Of a stretch of 64,000 nt of DNA, positions 34,165-43,786 are shown in pieces. The stretch is from Sulfurospirillum sp. 1612 (GTDB taxonomy: Bacteria > Campylobacterota > Campylobacteria > Campylobacterales > Sulfurospirillaceae), in NCBI RefSeq assembly GCF_036556685.1, contig NZ_CP140614.1:124001-188000 (forward strand), read 5' to 3'. Each line of letters begins with the position of its first letter. Position 1 is the stretch's first letter. The notes below the pieces were generated by a model. The model worked only from the letters and a program-made list of their open reading frames with translations. It made no database searches and was not told where the DNA came from. The position numbers were made by a program, and so were the translations under genes.

Positions 34165-35661
34165 ATGGTATATTCTAAACCGACATATAAACCTCGTTAT
34201 GAGAATTTTATCGGAGGTGAGTGGGTCGCGCCCGTAAATGGTGTATATTTTGATAATCTTTCCCCTGTTGATGGTGAAGTTTTAACTCAAATTCCTCGTT
34301 CGAGTACGGCCGATGTTGATGCTGCAGTTGCTGCTGGTGTCAAGGCTTTTGAATCCTATAAGCACACTTCTGTGATTGAACGCAGTACGTTACTCAATAA
34401 AATGGCAGATGCTATCGAAGCAAATCTAGAATCCATCGCAATCGCTGAGACTTTAGATAACGGAAAAGCCATACGTGAAACACTGAATGCCGATATTCCT
34501 TTGGTGGTAGATCATTTTAGATATTTTGCTTCTGTGATTCGAGGAGAAGCAGGAAGTGTGGCTGACCTTGATGAAAATACTACTTCACAAGAAATCTATG
34601 AGCCCCTTGGTGTGGTCGCACAGATTATTCCATGGAATTTCCCTCTTTTGATGGCCGCATGGAAAATCGCTCCAGCTATCGCTGCTGGTAATTGTGTGGT
34701 TTTAAAACCAGCCAGTGCGACTCCGATGTCAATCTTACTCATGATGGAAGCCGTTCAGGATATTGTGCCAAAAGGGGTGATTAATATTATCAACGGAGCC
34801 GGTGGCAAAATCGGAAAACACCTCTCCACCCATCCAGATATCAAAAAAGTTGGCTTTACCGGTGAGACGACAACGGGTCAGTTGATTATGCAATATGCTA
34901 CTGAAAATATTATCCCTTCCACGCTAGAATTAGGTGGCAAATCTCCTAATATCTTTTTTGAATCCATTATGGATAAAGATGATGAATTTTTTGATAAAGC
35001 CATCGAAGGATTGGTATTATTTGCCTTTAATAGTGGTGAAGTATGTACCTGCCCATCTCGAGCATTGATTCAAGAGTCTATTTATGAACCTTTTATGAAA
35101 AGAGTTTTAGAGCGAGTCAAAGCCATTACGCAAGAAAATCCGTTAGATACCGAGACGAAAATGGGAGCACAAGCCTCAGTCAATCAAAAAGAAAAAATCC
35201 TCGACTATCTTCGTATCGGTAAAGAAGAAGGAGCAGAATGCCTCATTGGGGGTGAAGAATACGTCAATAAAACATTTCCAAACGGCAACTATATCCAACC
35301 GACCATCTTCAAAGGTCACAATAAAATGAGAATCTTCCAAGAAGAGATTTTTGGCCCAGTGCTTTGTGTCACGACGTTTAAAGATGAAGCCGAAGCGCTT
35401 GAAATTGCTAATGATACAATCTATGGTCTTGGCTCTGGTCTTTGGTCACGAGATGTCCATCAGGTGCATAATGTATCACGGGGTATTGAAGCCGGTCGTG
35501 TTTGGGTGAATTGTTATCACCTCTATCCATCCCATGCTTCATTTGGGGGATACAAAAAATCAGGTATTGGACGTGAAACACACATGATGATGTTGAATGC
35601 TTACCGACATACTAAAAATATCTTGACATCATTTGACAAAAATAAATTAGGATTTTTTTAA
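34165..35661 (+). CDS. NAD(P)-dependent aldehyde dehydrogenase
   Basis: A 498-residue class 3-type aldehyde dehydrogenase. The NAD site has the PWNFPLLMAAWKIAPAIAAG segment and GFTGETTTGQ. The general base lies in LELGGKSPN and the catalytic cysteine in FNSGEVCTCPSR. Its closest recognisable type is the ExaC/AldB group that oxidises acetaldehyde and similar short aldehydes. The next gene is DUF779, a frequent partner of such dehydrogenases. Substrate not determined. Confidence 0.92.
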   Translation: MVYSKPTYKPRYENFIGGEWVAPVNGVYFDNLSPVDGEVLTQIPRSSTADVDAAVAAGVKAFESYKHTSVIERSTLLNKMADAIEANLESIAIAETLDNGKAIRETLNADIPLVVDHFRYFASVIRGEAGSVADLDENTTSQEIYEPLGVVAQIIPWNFPLLMAAWKIAPAIAAGNCVVLKPASATPMSILLMMEAVQDIVPKGVINIINGAGGKIGKHLSTHPDIKKVGFTGETTTGQLIMQYATENIIPSTLELGGKSPNIFFESIMDKDDEFFDKAIEGLVLFAFNSGEVCTCPSRALIQESIYEPFMKRVLERVKAITQENPLDTETKMGAQASVNQKEKILDYLRIGKEEGAECLIGGEEYVNKTFPNGNYIQPTIFKGHNKMRIFQEEIFGPVLCVTTFKDEAEALEIANDTIYGLGSGLWSRDVHQVHNVSRGIEAGRVWVNCYHLYPSHASFGGYKKSGIGRETHMMMLNAYRHTKNILTSFDKNKLGFF

Positions 35662-35668
35662 TCATGAT

Positions 35669-35695
35669 GAGCGTATGGCATCGTGCTATACGCTC
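35669..35695 (+). terminator. Stem-loop between aldehyde dehydrogenase and DUF779
   Basis: GAGCGTAT (35669-35676) pairs with ATACGCTC (35688-35695) with an 11-base loop and is followed by CTTTT. It may partially terminate transcription and lower DUF779 expression. Confidence 0.45.
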
Positions 35696-35713
35696 CTTTT
35701 AAGGAGATAAAAG

Positions 35714-36103
35714 ATGGAAAAAGTGAAACGACTCGTCGCGACTCCCGAAGCACTGGAAGTCATTGAAATGCTCAAAAAAGAAAATGGTGAATTGGTTTTT
35801 AATCAAAGTGGCGGTTGCTGTGATGGTACCGCGCCTATGTGCTATGAAAAAGGTGATTTCCACATTCCTTCAAGAAATGTCAAACTTGGTGAAATCGGGG
35901 GATGTGAGTTTTTTATTGATAAAGACCAATTTGAATATTTTCGCTACTCCCAAGTTATCGTTGATGTTAAAAAAGAAAACGGCGCCTTTGGCAATTCCTT
36001 TTCTCTTGAAATTGATTTGGGGTATCAGTTTATCACCCGCTCGCGCATTTTTACTGATGAGGAGAATAAGGCCTTACAAGATAGTAATCTTACCTCCTCT
36101 TAA
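35714..36103 (+). CDS. DUF779 protein
   Basis: A 129-residue protein with the conserved FNQSGGCCDGTAPMCY motif near residues 29-44, the hallmark of DUF779. It has several cysteines that could bind metal. Genes of this family are repeatedly found after aldehyde dehydrogenases, as here, but their role is not known. AAGGAG precedes the ATG. Confidence 0.88.
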   Translation: MEKVKRLVATPEALEVIEMLKKENGELVFNQSGGCCDGTAPMCYEKGDFHIPSRNVKLGEIGGCEFFIDKDQFEYFRYSQVIVDVKKENGAFGNSFSLEIDLGYQFITRSRIFTDEENKALQDSNLTSS

Positions 36104-36106
36104 AGC

Positions 36107-36541
36107 CTACATCAATTTACTATAGACAATGTAGGTAATTATAAATCCAAACGCAGATGATGCGATTAAAGGGGCACCGTATAAGAAAGCGGCAAATACT
36201 TTAATCAAAATACTTTTTTTGATTTTGAGTAAAAATATAATAAGAGAACCGATAAATGTCGTCAGAAAGATGTATAAGAATACTTCTACCAACGAATGCC
36301 CCGCTTTAAAAAAGCCAAAATAACTCATGAAAATAGTAAAGACAAACATCACAGAAAAATAAAAAGTCACATTGCTTTGTGTGTTGTAACGTTCAAAGTT
36401 TTCATTGATGGTCATCTCACTCGCTTTGAAGCCATTTTTTTCATGCCTTCTTTTTGCTTCGATGGCCTTTTTTTCGAAGTATAAAAAGACAATGACGCTG
36501 ATGATGACGCCGATAAATACCAGTGGAAATAATTGTGCCAT
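36107..36541 (-). CDS. Small membrane protein of unknown function
   Basis: A 144-residue protein with four predicted membrane helices (about 5-22, 58-78, 84-104 and 113-140) and a charged cytoplasmic loop, EKKAIEAKRRHEKN, after the first helix. I do not recognise the family. It is convergent with the DUF779 gene and monocistronic. Confidence 0.65.
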   Translation of the reverse strand: MAQLFPLVFIGVIISVIVFLYFEKKAIEAKRRHEKNGFKASEMTINENFERYNTQSNVTFYFSVMFVFTIFMSYFGFFKAGHSLVEVFLYIFLTTFIGSLIIFLLKIKKSILIKVFAAFLYGAPLIASSAFGFIITYIVYSKLM

Positions 36542-36664
36542 GAAAACTCCTCTTTTAAAATAGATGTAACTTAGCTTTATTATAATATAAAAAACTATAA
36601 TATTTATTAAAAATAAAATTAAGAATGAAAAAAGTGTGCGTCGTGATACTATCGGTGCAATAAG

Positions 36665-36688
36665 ACCAAAATATGATGATATTTTGGT
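36665..36688. promoter_or_regulatory. Palindrome upstream of aspA
   Basis: ACCAAAATAT and ATATTTTGGT form a perfect 10-bp stem around GATG, about 105 bases before the aspA start and upstream of a TATAAT box at 36759-36764. It could be an operator for a repressor or activator of aspA, or a terminator-like hairpin. Confidence 0.4.
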
Positions 36689-36791
36689 GATAGTTTAAAT
36701 TCTGATAAAGTGATGTTATTATGTACAAAATTATAGTAAGAATCGCATCAAAAAGTTTTATAATTCCAAGGATAAAATATTAGGAGACACA

Positions 36792-38201
36792 GTGAGAACA
36801 AGAATCGAACATGATTTAATCGGTGAAAAAGAGATACCCAATGACGTATATTATGGTGTACAAACAGCCAGAGCGATGGAAAACTTTCATATTACAGGGG
36901 TGCGGTTGTCGCGTTTCCCTACTTTCATTGTTTCGTTAGCGAAAGTTAAAAAGGCCGTGGCTTTGGCAAACTTTGAATTACAGCTTTTGAGCGAAGAAAA
37001 AGCCGAGGCAATTTGCAAAGCTTGTGATGCTATTATCGAAGGAAAATATCATGATCAATTTGTCGTTGATATGATTCAAGGGGGTGCAGGAACTTCTACC
37101 AACATGAATGCCAATGAAGTGATTGCGAACATTGGATTAGAATTTATGGGACACAAAAAGGGTGAATATCAATACCTCCATCCTAATAATGATGTCAATC
37201 TCTCACAATCTACCAATGATGCTTATCCTACTGCTATCAATGTCAATCTCTATGAAAAATTGATAGAGTTTACCGAATCCTTAGCCGTAATTCGTGATGC
37301 ATTTTTTAATAAAGCCTCAGAATTTAAAGATGTGATTAAGATGGGACGAACCCAACTCCAAGATGCTGTGCCGATGACATTAGAGCAAGAATTTCGAGCT
37401 TATGGTATTATGATTCATGAAGATATTTATCGTGTGAGTGAAACATTGCGCTTGGTCAAAGAGATTAATTTAGGCGCTACAGCGATTGGTACAGGGATTA
37501 ACACCCACCCTGATTATGCCAAGACGGTAGAGGCGAAATTGCAAGAAGTGACCCATCGTCCTTTTGTGACAGCAGAAGATTTGGTAGAAGCCACACAAGG
37601 TACGGGAGCTTATATTCAAATATCAGGCGTACTCAAACGTGTCGCAACAAAAATGTCCAAAATTTGCAATGACTTGCGTCTTTTAAGTTCGGGTCCTAGA
37701 ACCGGATTTGGAGAGATTAATCTCCCCGCAATGCAACCGGGTAGTTCTATTATGCCAGGCAAAGTCAATCCCGTGATTCCAGAAGTCGTCAATCAAGTAT
37801 GTTTTCAAGTAATCGGAAGCGATGTAGCCGTGACCATGGCAGCAGAAGCGGGACAGTTACAACTCAATGTTTTTGAACCGTTGATTATCTACAATCTGAG
37901 CAACTCAATCAATATGATGAAAAATGCCTTTGAAACCTTAGCGTATAAATGTGTTGATGGGATTACCGCCAATAAAGAGCATTGCTTGGATTTGGTGCTC
38001 AATAGTATCGGATTGGTGACAGCGCTCAATCCGTATTTAGGATATGAAAATTCGACTCTTGTGGCCAAAGAAGCGCTCAAAACAGGAGGTTCTGTTTATA
38101 ATATTGTTTTAGAAAAAGGTTTGCTCTCCAAAGAAGAGTTGGATGAGATTATCAAACCTGAAAATATGATTAGTCCTAAAAATATTACAACAAAACATTA
38201 A
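36792..38201 (+). CDS. aspA: Aspartate ammonia-lyase
   Basis: A 469-residue fumarase/aspartase-superfamily enzyme that converts aspartate to fumarate and ammonia. A GTG start follows TAGGAGA. The family signature GSSIMPGKVNPVIPE holds the active-site loop serine. The substrate region QSTNDAYPTAINV and the opening RIEHDLIGEKEIPNDVYYGVQT are typical of AspA and not class II fumarase. It supplies fumarate for anaerobic respiration in related organisms. It overlaps the convergent next gene by four bases. Confidence 0.94.
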   Translation: MRTRIEHDLIGEKEIPNDVYYGVQTARAMENFHITGVRLSRFPTFIVSLAKVKKAVALANFELQLLSEEKAEAICKACDAIIEGKYHDQFVVDMIQGGAGTSTNMNANEVIANIGLEFMGHKKGEYQYLHPNNDVNLSQSTNDAYPTAINVNLYEKLIEFTESLAVIRDAFFNKASEFKDVIKMGRTQLQDAVPMTLEQEFRAYGIMIHEDIYRVSETLRLVKEINLGATAIGTGINTHPDYAKTVEAKLQEVTHRPFVTAEDLVEATQGTGAYIQISGVLKRVATKMSKICNDLRLLSSGPRTGFGEINLPAMQPGSSIMPGKVNPVIPEVVNQVCFQVIGSDVAVTMAAEAGQLQLNVFEPLIIYNLSNSINMMKNAFETLAYKCVDGITANKEHCLDLVLNSIGLVTALNPYLGYENSTLVAKEALKTGGSVYNIVLEKGLLSKEELDEIIKPENMISPKNITTKH

Positions 38202-38830
38202 GGCAAGGCTTCCTCTTCCATCGCCATCATCAAAAATCCGGTAAAGGCGGCATTTTCAAAGCTGAGTGATTTATGAACCAGCGCTTGCATCTTTTTTAGT
38301 GTTTTAGTGTAGGCTACATAAAAGTCATACGAAGGTCTTGGTTTGTACACAAGCCCTTCGAGTTCGAAAAATTTGATGATATTTTTAGTCGTTGTCGGTT
38401 TGATAAAAAAATTTTTGTTTCGTGCATAGTAGTAGGGAATCAGCGTGATGATAGACCATTTGGCCAGTCGGTGAATCAAGAGGACATCTACCATACTCTC
38501 AAAACCGGCTCTTTTATCACCGTGTATGAGTTCATATAACCCGATGGAGAGCATATCTTTTTGCTCGTGCCCCATGCCTTTGATCATATCGCGTACTTTG
38601 GGTTTTTCAAACAGCGAAACAAGTGAGGAGCGAGAGACGATTTTCGTAAAATTTTCGCAAATGAGTTCGGGATTGGCAAATTGATCGGGGGCAAACAACG
38701 TACGCACATGCGCTTCTACTTTTGCGGTATTATGTCGTTTCATGACAGGTTGTAGACCAATATCTTCAAACCCTTTGGGATAGAGCTCGAAAAAGTATGC
38801 CTGGGTATTTTTGAGTTTTTCTATATTCAT
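38198..38830 (-). CDS. Conserved hypothetical protein
   Basis: A 210-residue soluble, mostly helical protein. The start at 38830 follows AAAGGTAAT and gives MNIEKLKNTQAYFFELYP; a longer frame adds 20 residues that look non-coding. No motif is recognised. Segments such as KNTQAYFFELYPKGF and ESMVDVLLIHRLAKWSIITLIPYYY suggest a compact helical fold. Only its position, convergent with aspA, is informative. Confidence 0.65.
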   Translation of the reverse strand: MNIEKLKNTQAYFFELYPKGFEDIGLQPVMKRHNTAKVEAHVRTLFAPDQFANPELICENFTKIVSRSSLVSLFEKPKVRDMIKGMGHEQKDMLSIGLYELIHGDKRAGFESMVDVLLIHRLAKWSIITLIPYYYARNKNFFIKPTTTKNIIKFFELEGLVYKPRPSYDFYVAYTKTLKKMQALVHKSLSFENAAFTGFLMMAMEEEALP

Positions 38831-39023
38831 GAGATTACCTTTATAAAAAGGGTATTTTATCATTTTCTTATCAATAAGTTTGATTTTCAAAAAGTTAAGA
38901 GATATTTGAGCGCGAGATTTTGGATTTCTAGGCGTTATTTCTCTTCTTCTATATCAGCACTTTTTTATATGGGCTATTGTAAACTCTTTAGTATTATTAA
39001 CAAAGATTATAGAGGAGTACCTT

Positions 39024-39755
39024 ATGAGATTACTATTGATGATGGCGGTGATAATCGGGTCACTTTGGGCACAAACAGATGAGAATCCGAGTATGATGAT
39101 TACAAAAACGCAAACATTTACCGCAACGGTTGCGCCTGATAAACTCTCTACAAAACTTGTCTTTAATATCATAGAAAAGGATTATACCAAAACATCCCAG
39201 ACGCTCACATCGCTTTCTCATATACTAAAAAAGCATGAAAAGATTTGTAAAAATAGTGGTTACATGATCAACAAAGCTATGGAGTGGGACAGTAAAGCGC
39301 GCAAAAATGTCTTTATAGGATATCGTGGTGTGCTCACTCTTGAGTGTACCTATGACCAAGCCAGTCAGATTGAAACAGTCTATAACGAACCGGCAATCAA
39401 AAGTATGATTGCGCGAAACAAAAACGTGAGTGTCTCCAATTTTGGAACGCAGTGGATTGTCTCACAAGAGACGCTCAAAAAGCAACAAGATGCATTGCAA
39501 GAGCAGGCTATTATCTTTAGCAGTGATTTTGAAACGCGCCTTTCGAAACTTTTGAAACGCACTTGTATGACTAAAAATATCAGCCTTATAGGGGTACAAA
39601 ATCAGCCAATGCCGATGATGAAACACGCCGTGATGCTCTCTCGCAGCGCGGCATCAGACCGCATTGAAGCTGCCCAACCTTCAAAACAAGATTTGACGCT
39701 ACGTTATCGCGCCCGTTATGTGTTTACTTGTGTGCCAAAAAGCGTGCTTAAATAA
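39024..39755 (+). CDS. Exported SIMPL-like protein
   Basis: A 243-residue protein with a short signal peptide (MRLLLMMAVIIGSLWA). The mature part begins with TATVAPDKLSTKLVFNIIEKD and alternates strands and helices in the way of SIMPL (DUF541) domains, whose usual opening is a VAPD-type beta strand. Four cysteines may form disulfides. The periplasmic function is unknown. Its 3' end overlaps the convergent TauE gene by eight bases. Confidence 0.65.
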   Translation: MRLLLMMAVIIGSLWAQTDENPSMMITKTQTFTATVAPDKLSTKLVFNIIEKDYTKTSQTLTSLSHILKKHEKICKNSGYMINKAMEWDSKARKNVFIGYRGVLTLECTYDQASQIETVYNEPAIKSMIARNKNVSVSNFGTQWIVSQETLKKQQDALQEQAIIFSSDFETRLSKLLKRTCMTKNISLIGVQNQPMPMMKHAVMLSRSAASDRIEAAQPSKQDLTLRYRARYVFTCVPKSVLK

Positions 39756-40551
39756 AAGAGCTGAGCATCTTAATACTGAGTGTGATGAGTAAGAGTGCAA
39801 AGATTCTCTTCGTGATTTGTACCGGTAAAATATGTGTTAATTTGACGCCGATGGGTGCGGTAAAATAACTACAAAAAGCGATGATAAAAAAGGCAGGAAG
39901 TGAGACATAACCAAAGACAAGATGACTCATATTGGTGTGATCCCAACCGTTGATGATATAACCTAGTGTCCCACTAACGGCAATAGGAAATCCAATCGCC
40001 GCACTGGTACCGATTGCTTTTTTTATATCCACATTTTGCCAGATGAGATAAGGCACACTCAAAGACCCTCCTCCGATGGAAACTAACGCAGAGATAGCCC
40101 CGATGATGGACCCTGAGAAAAATTGTCCAGGGGCATTCAAGAGTTTTCGACTTGGTTTTGGTTTTTTGTTCAAAAACATTTGTATGGAAACATAGGCCAT
40201 AAAGATAGAGAAAAATATTGCCAGATAAAAAGAGCTTAAAACCGAGGCTAAAAAAGTCGCCAAAAACGTACCGATTAAAATCCCTGGCGTCATCATTTTG
40301 ACGACATCCCAAATCACGCCCCCACGTTTATGGTGGGCTCTCAAACTCGCAAATGACGTGATGACGATGGTCGCCATCGAAGTTCCAAGTGCCATATGGA
40401 CGACCTCAGCGGGTGCCATACCTTGCATCAAAAAAAGCGTGGTGAGTGTGGGCACGATGATACCACCACCCCCAATACCCATAAGCCCCGCGGCCACGCC
40501 GACAAATGAGCCTAGGATAATATAATAAATGATAAATTCAAAACCGGGCAT
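39748..40551 (-). CDS. TauE/SafE-family sulfite exporter-like permease
   Basis: A 267-residue membrane protein with about eight helices. The start at 40551 follows AAAGGAAT. The two characteristic glycine-rich half-motifs, VAAGLMGIGGGGIIVPTL and SALVSIGGGSLSVPYLI, are present. Members move sulfite, sulfoacetate or other organosulfur anions, but the substrate cannot be named here. Confidence 0.85.
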   Translation of the reverse strand: MPGFEFIIYYIILGSFVGVAAGLMGIGGGGIIVPTLTTLFLMQGMAPAEVVHMALGTSMATIVITSFASLRAHHKRGGVIWDVVKMMTPGILIGTFLATFLASVLSSFYLAIFFSIFMAYVSIQMFLNKKPKPSRKLLNAPGQFFSGSIIGAISALVSIGGGSLSVPYLIWQNVDIKKAIGTSAAIGFPIAVSGTLGYIINGWDHTNMSHLVFGYVSLPAFFIIAFCSYFTAPIGVKLTHILPVQITKRIFALLLITLSIKMLSSFI

Positions 40552-40665
40552 GTAGATTCCTTTGAGCGATGTTACATTATTTTGAAGTATCATATCGTTT
40601 GTATTTAAATATAATCTTAAATTGGGTATGATGTATTAAAGAAAATTTTCGATAAAAGTGAAGCC

Positions 40666-43600
40666 ATGAAAACAATTGATATTTTTCCTTGGGATGATCA
40701 TTTTGATACGGGCATTGATGTAATTGACCAACAACACCGAAAATTGGTCGCGATTATCAATGAGTTGGCGACGCAAGTAGCCTATAGCACAAAGATAGAA
40801 GACCTCAGTAAAATTTTTGATGAATTGGTTGCTTATACTTTATATCACTTTGCAACAGAAGAAGAAATCTGGAATACTTATATTCCCAATGATCTCTTAA
40901 AGCAACAACATCACGCCGGACATGCTGATTTTGTTGAAAAAGTAAAATCCTTTCAGATAGAACAACAGGACAAATCACTCGACCTCTTAGCAGATGAAGC
41001 ACTGAGCTTTTTGACCAATTGGTTGGCGGTACACATTTTGGATGTGGACCGATATATGGCTCATGTGGTTTCGGGTATCATGAAGGGATTAAATCTCACC
41101 GAAGCCAAACATTATGCCAAAGAGCAGATGAGCGGTTCGAGCCGCGTTTTAATCAACATTATTTTATCGATTTACAGTACGCTATCGACCAATACGATTC
41201 ATCTGTTGCATGAGTTGAAAATTCACAAATCGTATGAAGAAAAAGTCGCCTATCAAGATAAATATCGCAAACTTCTTTTAGAACTTTCCGCATCATTTAT
41301 CAATATTCCCTTAGAAAAATTAGAGGTTACGATTCAAGATGCCCTTGAAAAGATGGCCGCATTTGTGGGTGTCAATCGCGCTTATATTTATGATTATGAC
41401 CCTAAAACCGATCTGTTTTCAAATACGTACCGTTGGCATGTGGATGACAAAGCGATGGATACGCTCAATCCTGTTTTAGAGGATATCCTCCTTAGGTTCA
41501 AAACATCACATCACTGTGGCGATTATCTCTGTTTGGACAATCTCTCCTCTATTGGTATCAATCGTTTGATTGCGATTCCTTTGTTGCAAGGAGGGGTGTG
41601 CAAGGGTTTTATCGGATTTGATTCCTCAAAAAAAGAGTATAAACTCAAACAAGATGATATTGAGTTATTGACGCTTTTTGGCCGACTTTTGAGCAATGTG
41701 CATGAACGACGTGATATTGAGATGAAACTCTCTCATGAGCGCATCATGTTAGAAGCGATTTTGGACAATGCTCCTTTGGGTATTTGGATGACAGATATAG
41801 ATGGTAAGGTCAAATTTGTTAACAAGACCTATTGTGATATCACCGGGATTTCAGAAGAAGAATTTCTAAATGCAGAGCACTATACTTCATTGTTCCCAAA
41901 AGAGGTAAGCTCAGGTTGTCTAAATTCCGATAAAGAGGTTCTTTTATGTGATAAAAAAGCGCACAGTTCTATTGAAACGCTTCCCATGAAAGATGGTAAA
42001 AAACGACTGCTTGAAATCACAAAAGTCAAAGTCTTGGATGAAAATGGACACATTGGAATTATCGGTTTGAGTACTGATATCACAGAGCGTCATGCCCAGC
42101 AGCAGCATTTGGAATATATCGCGCATTATGATACGCTGACAAAGCTCCCCAATCGTGTATTGTTATCTGATCGTTTGAATCACGCCTTAGCGCAAGCGGA
42201 CCGACACCAAAATTCACTCGCTGTGGTCTATTTGGATTTGGACGGATTTAAATATATCAACGACCAATACGGTCATGAAAGTGGGGATTTGTTTTTGAGT
42301 GCCATGGCACAACGGTTGCAAAAAACGCTTCGCAAGATGGATACGATTGCACGATTGGGCGGCGATGAGTTTGTCGTCATTTTGCCTGATCTTAAAAATC
42401 ATAGCGATAGCATTCCTCTTTTGGAGCGATTATTACAAGCAAGTTCAAAAAAAATTATTATTAAAAATACAGAACTCAATGTTTCGGCGAGTTTGGGGGT
42501 GACTTTTTTTGATGCGGGTGATAAGATAGATGCTGATCAACTGTTGCGACAAGCCGATCATGCAATGTATCAAGCTAAAATTTCCGGAAAAAACCGCTAC
42601 CATATTTTTGATTTAATCAAAGATGAAAAAATACGTACGAACAACGAACAGATAGAAGAGATCAAAACAGCTTTATCTCAAGGGGAGTTTGTGTTGTATT
42701 ATCAACCTAAAGTCAATATGCGAAGTGGTGAGGTTTTGGGTGTTGAGGCATTGATTCGGTGGAACCATCCTCAAAGAGGGCTCTTGGCTCCTTGTCACTT
42801 TTTGCCGGTCATGGAAGGACATCCTCTATCCATAACTCTTGGGTCATGGGTATTAGAAACGGCCATGCAACAGATTGAAATATGGAAAAAACAGGGAATA
42901 TTTATGAATGTGAGCGTCAATATCGATGCCTTGCAATTTCAAAATCATGATATTGTAAAAGAGCTAGAGATGCTCCTCTCTTCTCATCCTCTTGCTCATA
43001 ATGCTATCTCTTTAGAAATTCGAGAAACCAATGCACTTGAAGATATTATTCATGTCATTGAGGTGATGCAAGCGTGTCAAAAACTTGGTATTTCATTTTC
43101 TTTAGATGACTTTGGGACGGGATATTCCTCTTTGACCTATCTCAAAAGATTGCCGGTCAAAGAGCTCAAAATCGATCAAACTTTTGTTTGTGATATGCTA
43201 GAAGATACCGATAATTTTGTGATTTTAAATGGTATCTTGGGACTTGCTAAAGCGTTTCACAAGGAGATTATTGCTGAGGGCGTTGAGAGTATTGAGCATG
43301 GTGTCATGCTGTTGCGTATGGGATGTGACAGAGCACAAGGCTATATCATTGCCCATCCGATGCCTGCAGATGAAATCGCTCAATGGAGGGAGACATGGAA
43401 ACCTGATATTCGGTGGGAAAAGAGCCATGCATTGTCTCCTGAACATATTCCCTTGATACAAGCGGCGATGGAACATCGATCTTGGATTTCAAGTATCAAA
43501 AATTATTTGAGTGTGCCACATCAACAGATGCCGGTTTTAAATCATGCTGAATGTGATTTTGGTACCTGGCTTTATAATCAAGGCATCGCACAATATCATG

Positions 43601-43782
43601 ATAATCCACACGTGCAAAAAATCCAAGAGATTCACAATCGTATTCATGATGAGGTGCATGATATCATTCACAAATTTCACTCTCACACTTTAAAAAATAT
43701 TCCAAAGAAGCTTGAGTACATTGATCAATGCAGTCGTGAATTGGATGATGCGTTAGAAGAGTTTATTGAGAGTTTGGTTTGA
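40666..43782 (+). CDS. Hemerythrin-GAF-PAS-GGDEF-EAL-CZB signalling protein
   Basis: A 1038-residue cytoplasmic protein with no membrane helix. Domains in order: bacteriohemerythrin (1-130; ligands H24 in IDQQH, H61 and E65 in YHFATEEE, HHAGH, and H/D in VHILDVD), GAF (about 200-345), PAS (about 355-465), diguanylate cyclase with intact RLGGDEF, phosphodiesterase with intact GVEALIRW and DDFGTGYSSL, and a C-terminal CZB zinc-binding domain (EHRSW, HAECDFGTWLY, and HNRIHDEVHDIIHKFHSH). Hemerythrin suggests oxygen or NO sensing, and CZB suggests zinc or hypochlorite response. It therefore could couple redox cues to c-di-GMP. Single gene. Confidence 0.93.
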   Translation: MKTIDIFPWDDHFDTGIDVIDQQHRKLVAIINELATQVAYSTKIEDLSKIFDELVAYTLYHFATEEEIWNTYIPNDLLKQQHHAGHADFVEKVKSFQIEQQDKSLDLLADEALSFLTNWLAVHILDVDRYMAHVVSGIMKGLNLTEAKHYAKEQMSGSSRVLINIILSIYSTLSTNTIHLLHELKIHKSYEEKVAYQDKYRKLLLELSASFINIPLEKLEVTIQDALEKMAAFVGVNRAYIYDYDPKTDLFSNTYRWHVDDKAMDTLNPVLEDILLRFKTSHHCGDYLCLDNLSSIGINRLIAIPLLQGGVCKGFIGFDSSKKEYKLKQDDIELLTLFGRLLSNVHERRDIEMKLSHERIMLEAILDNAPLGIWMTDIDGKVKFVNKTYCDITGISEEEFLNAEHYTSLFPKEVSSGCLNSDKEVLLCDKKAHSSIETLPMKDGKKRLLEITKVKVLDENGHIGIIGLSTDITERHAQQQHLEYIAHYDTLTKLPNRVLLSDRLNHALAQADRHQNSLAVVYLDLDGFKYINDQYGHESGDLFLSAMAQRLQKTLRKMDTIARLGGDEFVVILPDLKNHSDSIPLLERLLQASSKKIIIKNTELNVSASLGVTFFDAGDKIDADQLLRQADHAMYQAKISGKNRYHIFDLIKDEKIRTNNEQIEEIKTALSQGEFVLYYQPKVNMRSGEVLGVEALIRWNHPQRGLLAPCHFLPVMEGHPLSITLGSWVLETAMQQIEIWKKQGIFMNVSVNIDALQFQNHDIVKELEMLLSSHPLAHNAISLEIRETNALEDIIHVIEVMQACQKLGISFSLDDFGTGYSSLTYLKRLPVKELKIDQTFVCDMLEDTDNFVILNGILGLAKAFHKEIIAEGVESIEHGVMLLRMGCDRAQGYIIAHPMPADEIAQWRETWKPDIRWEKSHALSPEHIPLIQAAMEHRSWISSIKNYLSVPHQQMPVLNHAECDFGTWLYNQGIAQYHDNPHVQKIQEIHNRIHDEVHDIIHKFHSHTLKNIPKKLEYIDQCSRELDDALEEFIESLV

Positions 43783-43786
43783 AAAT

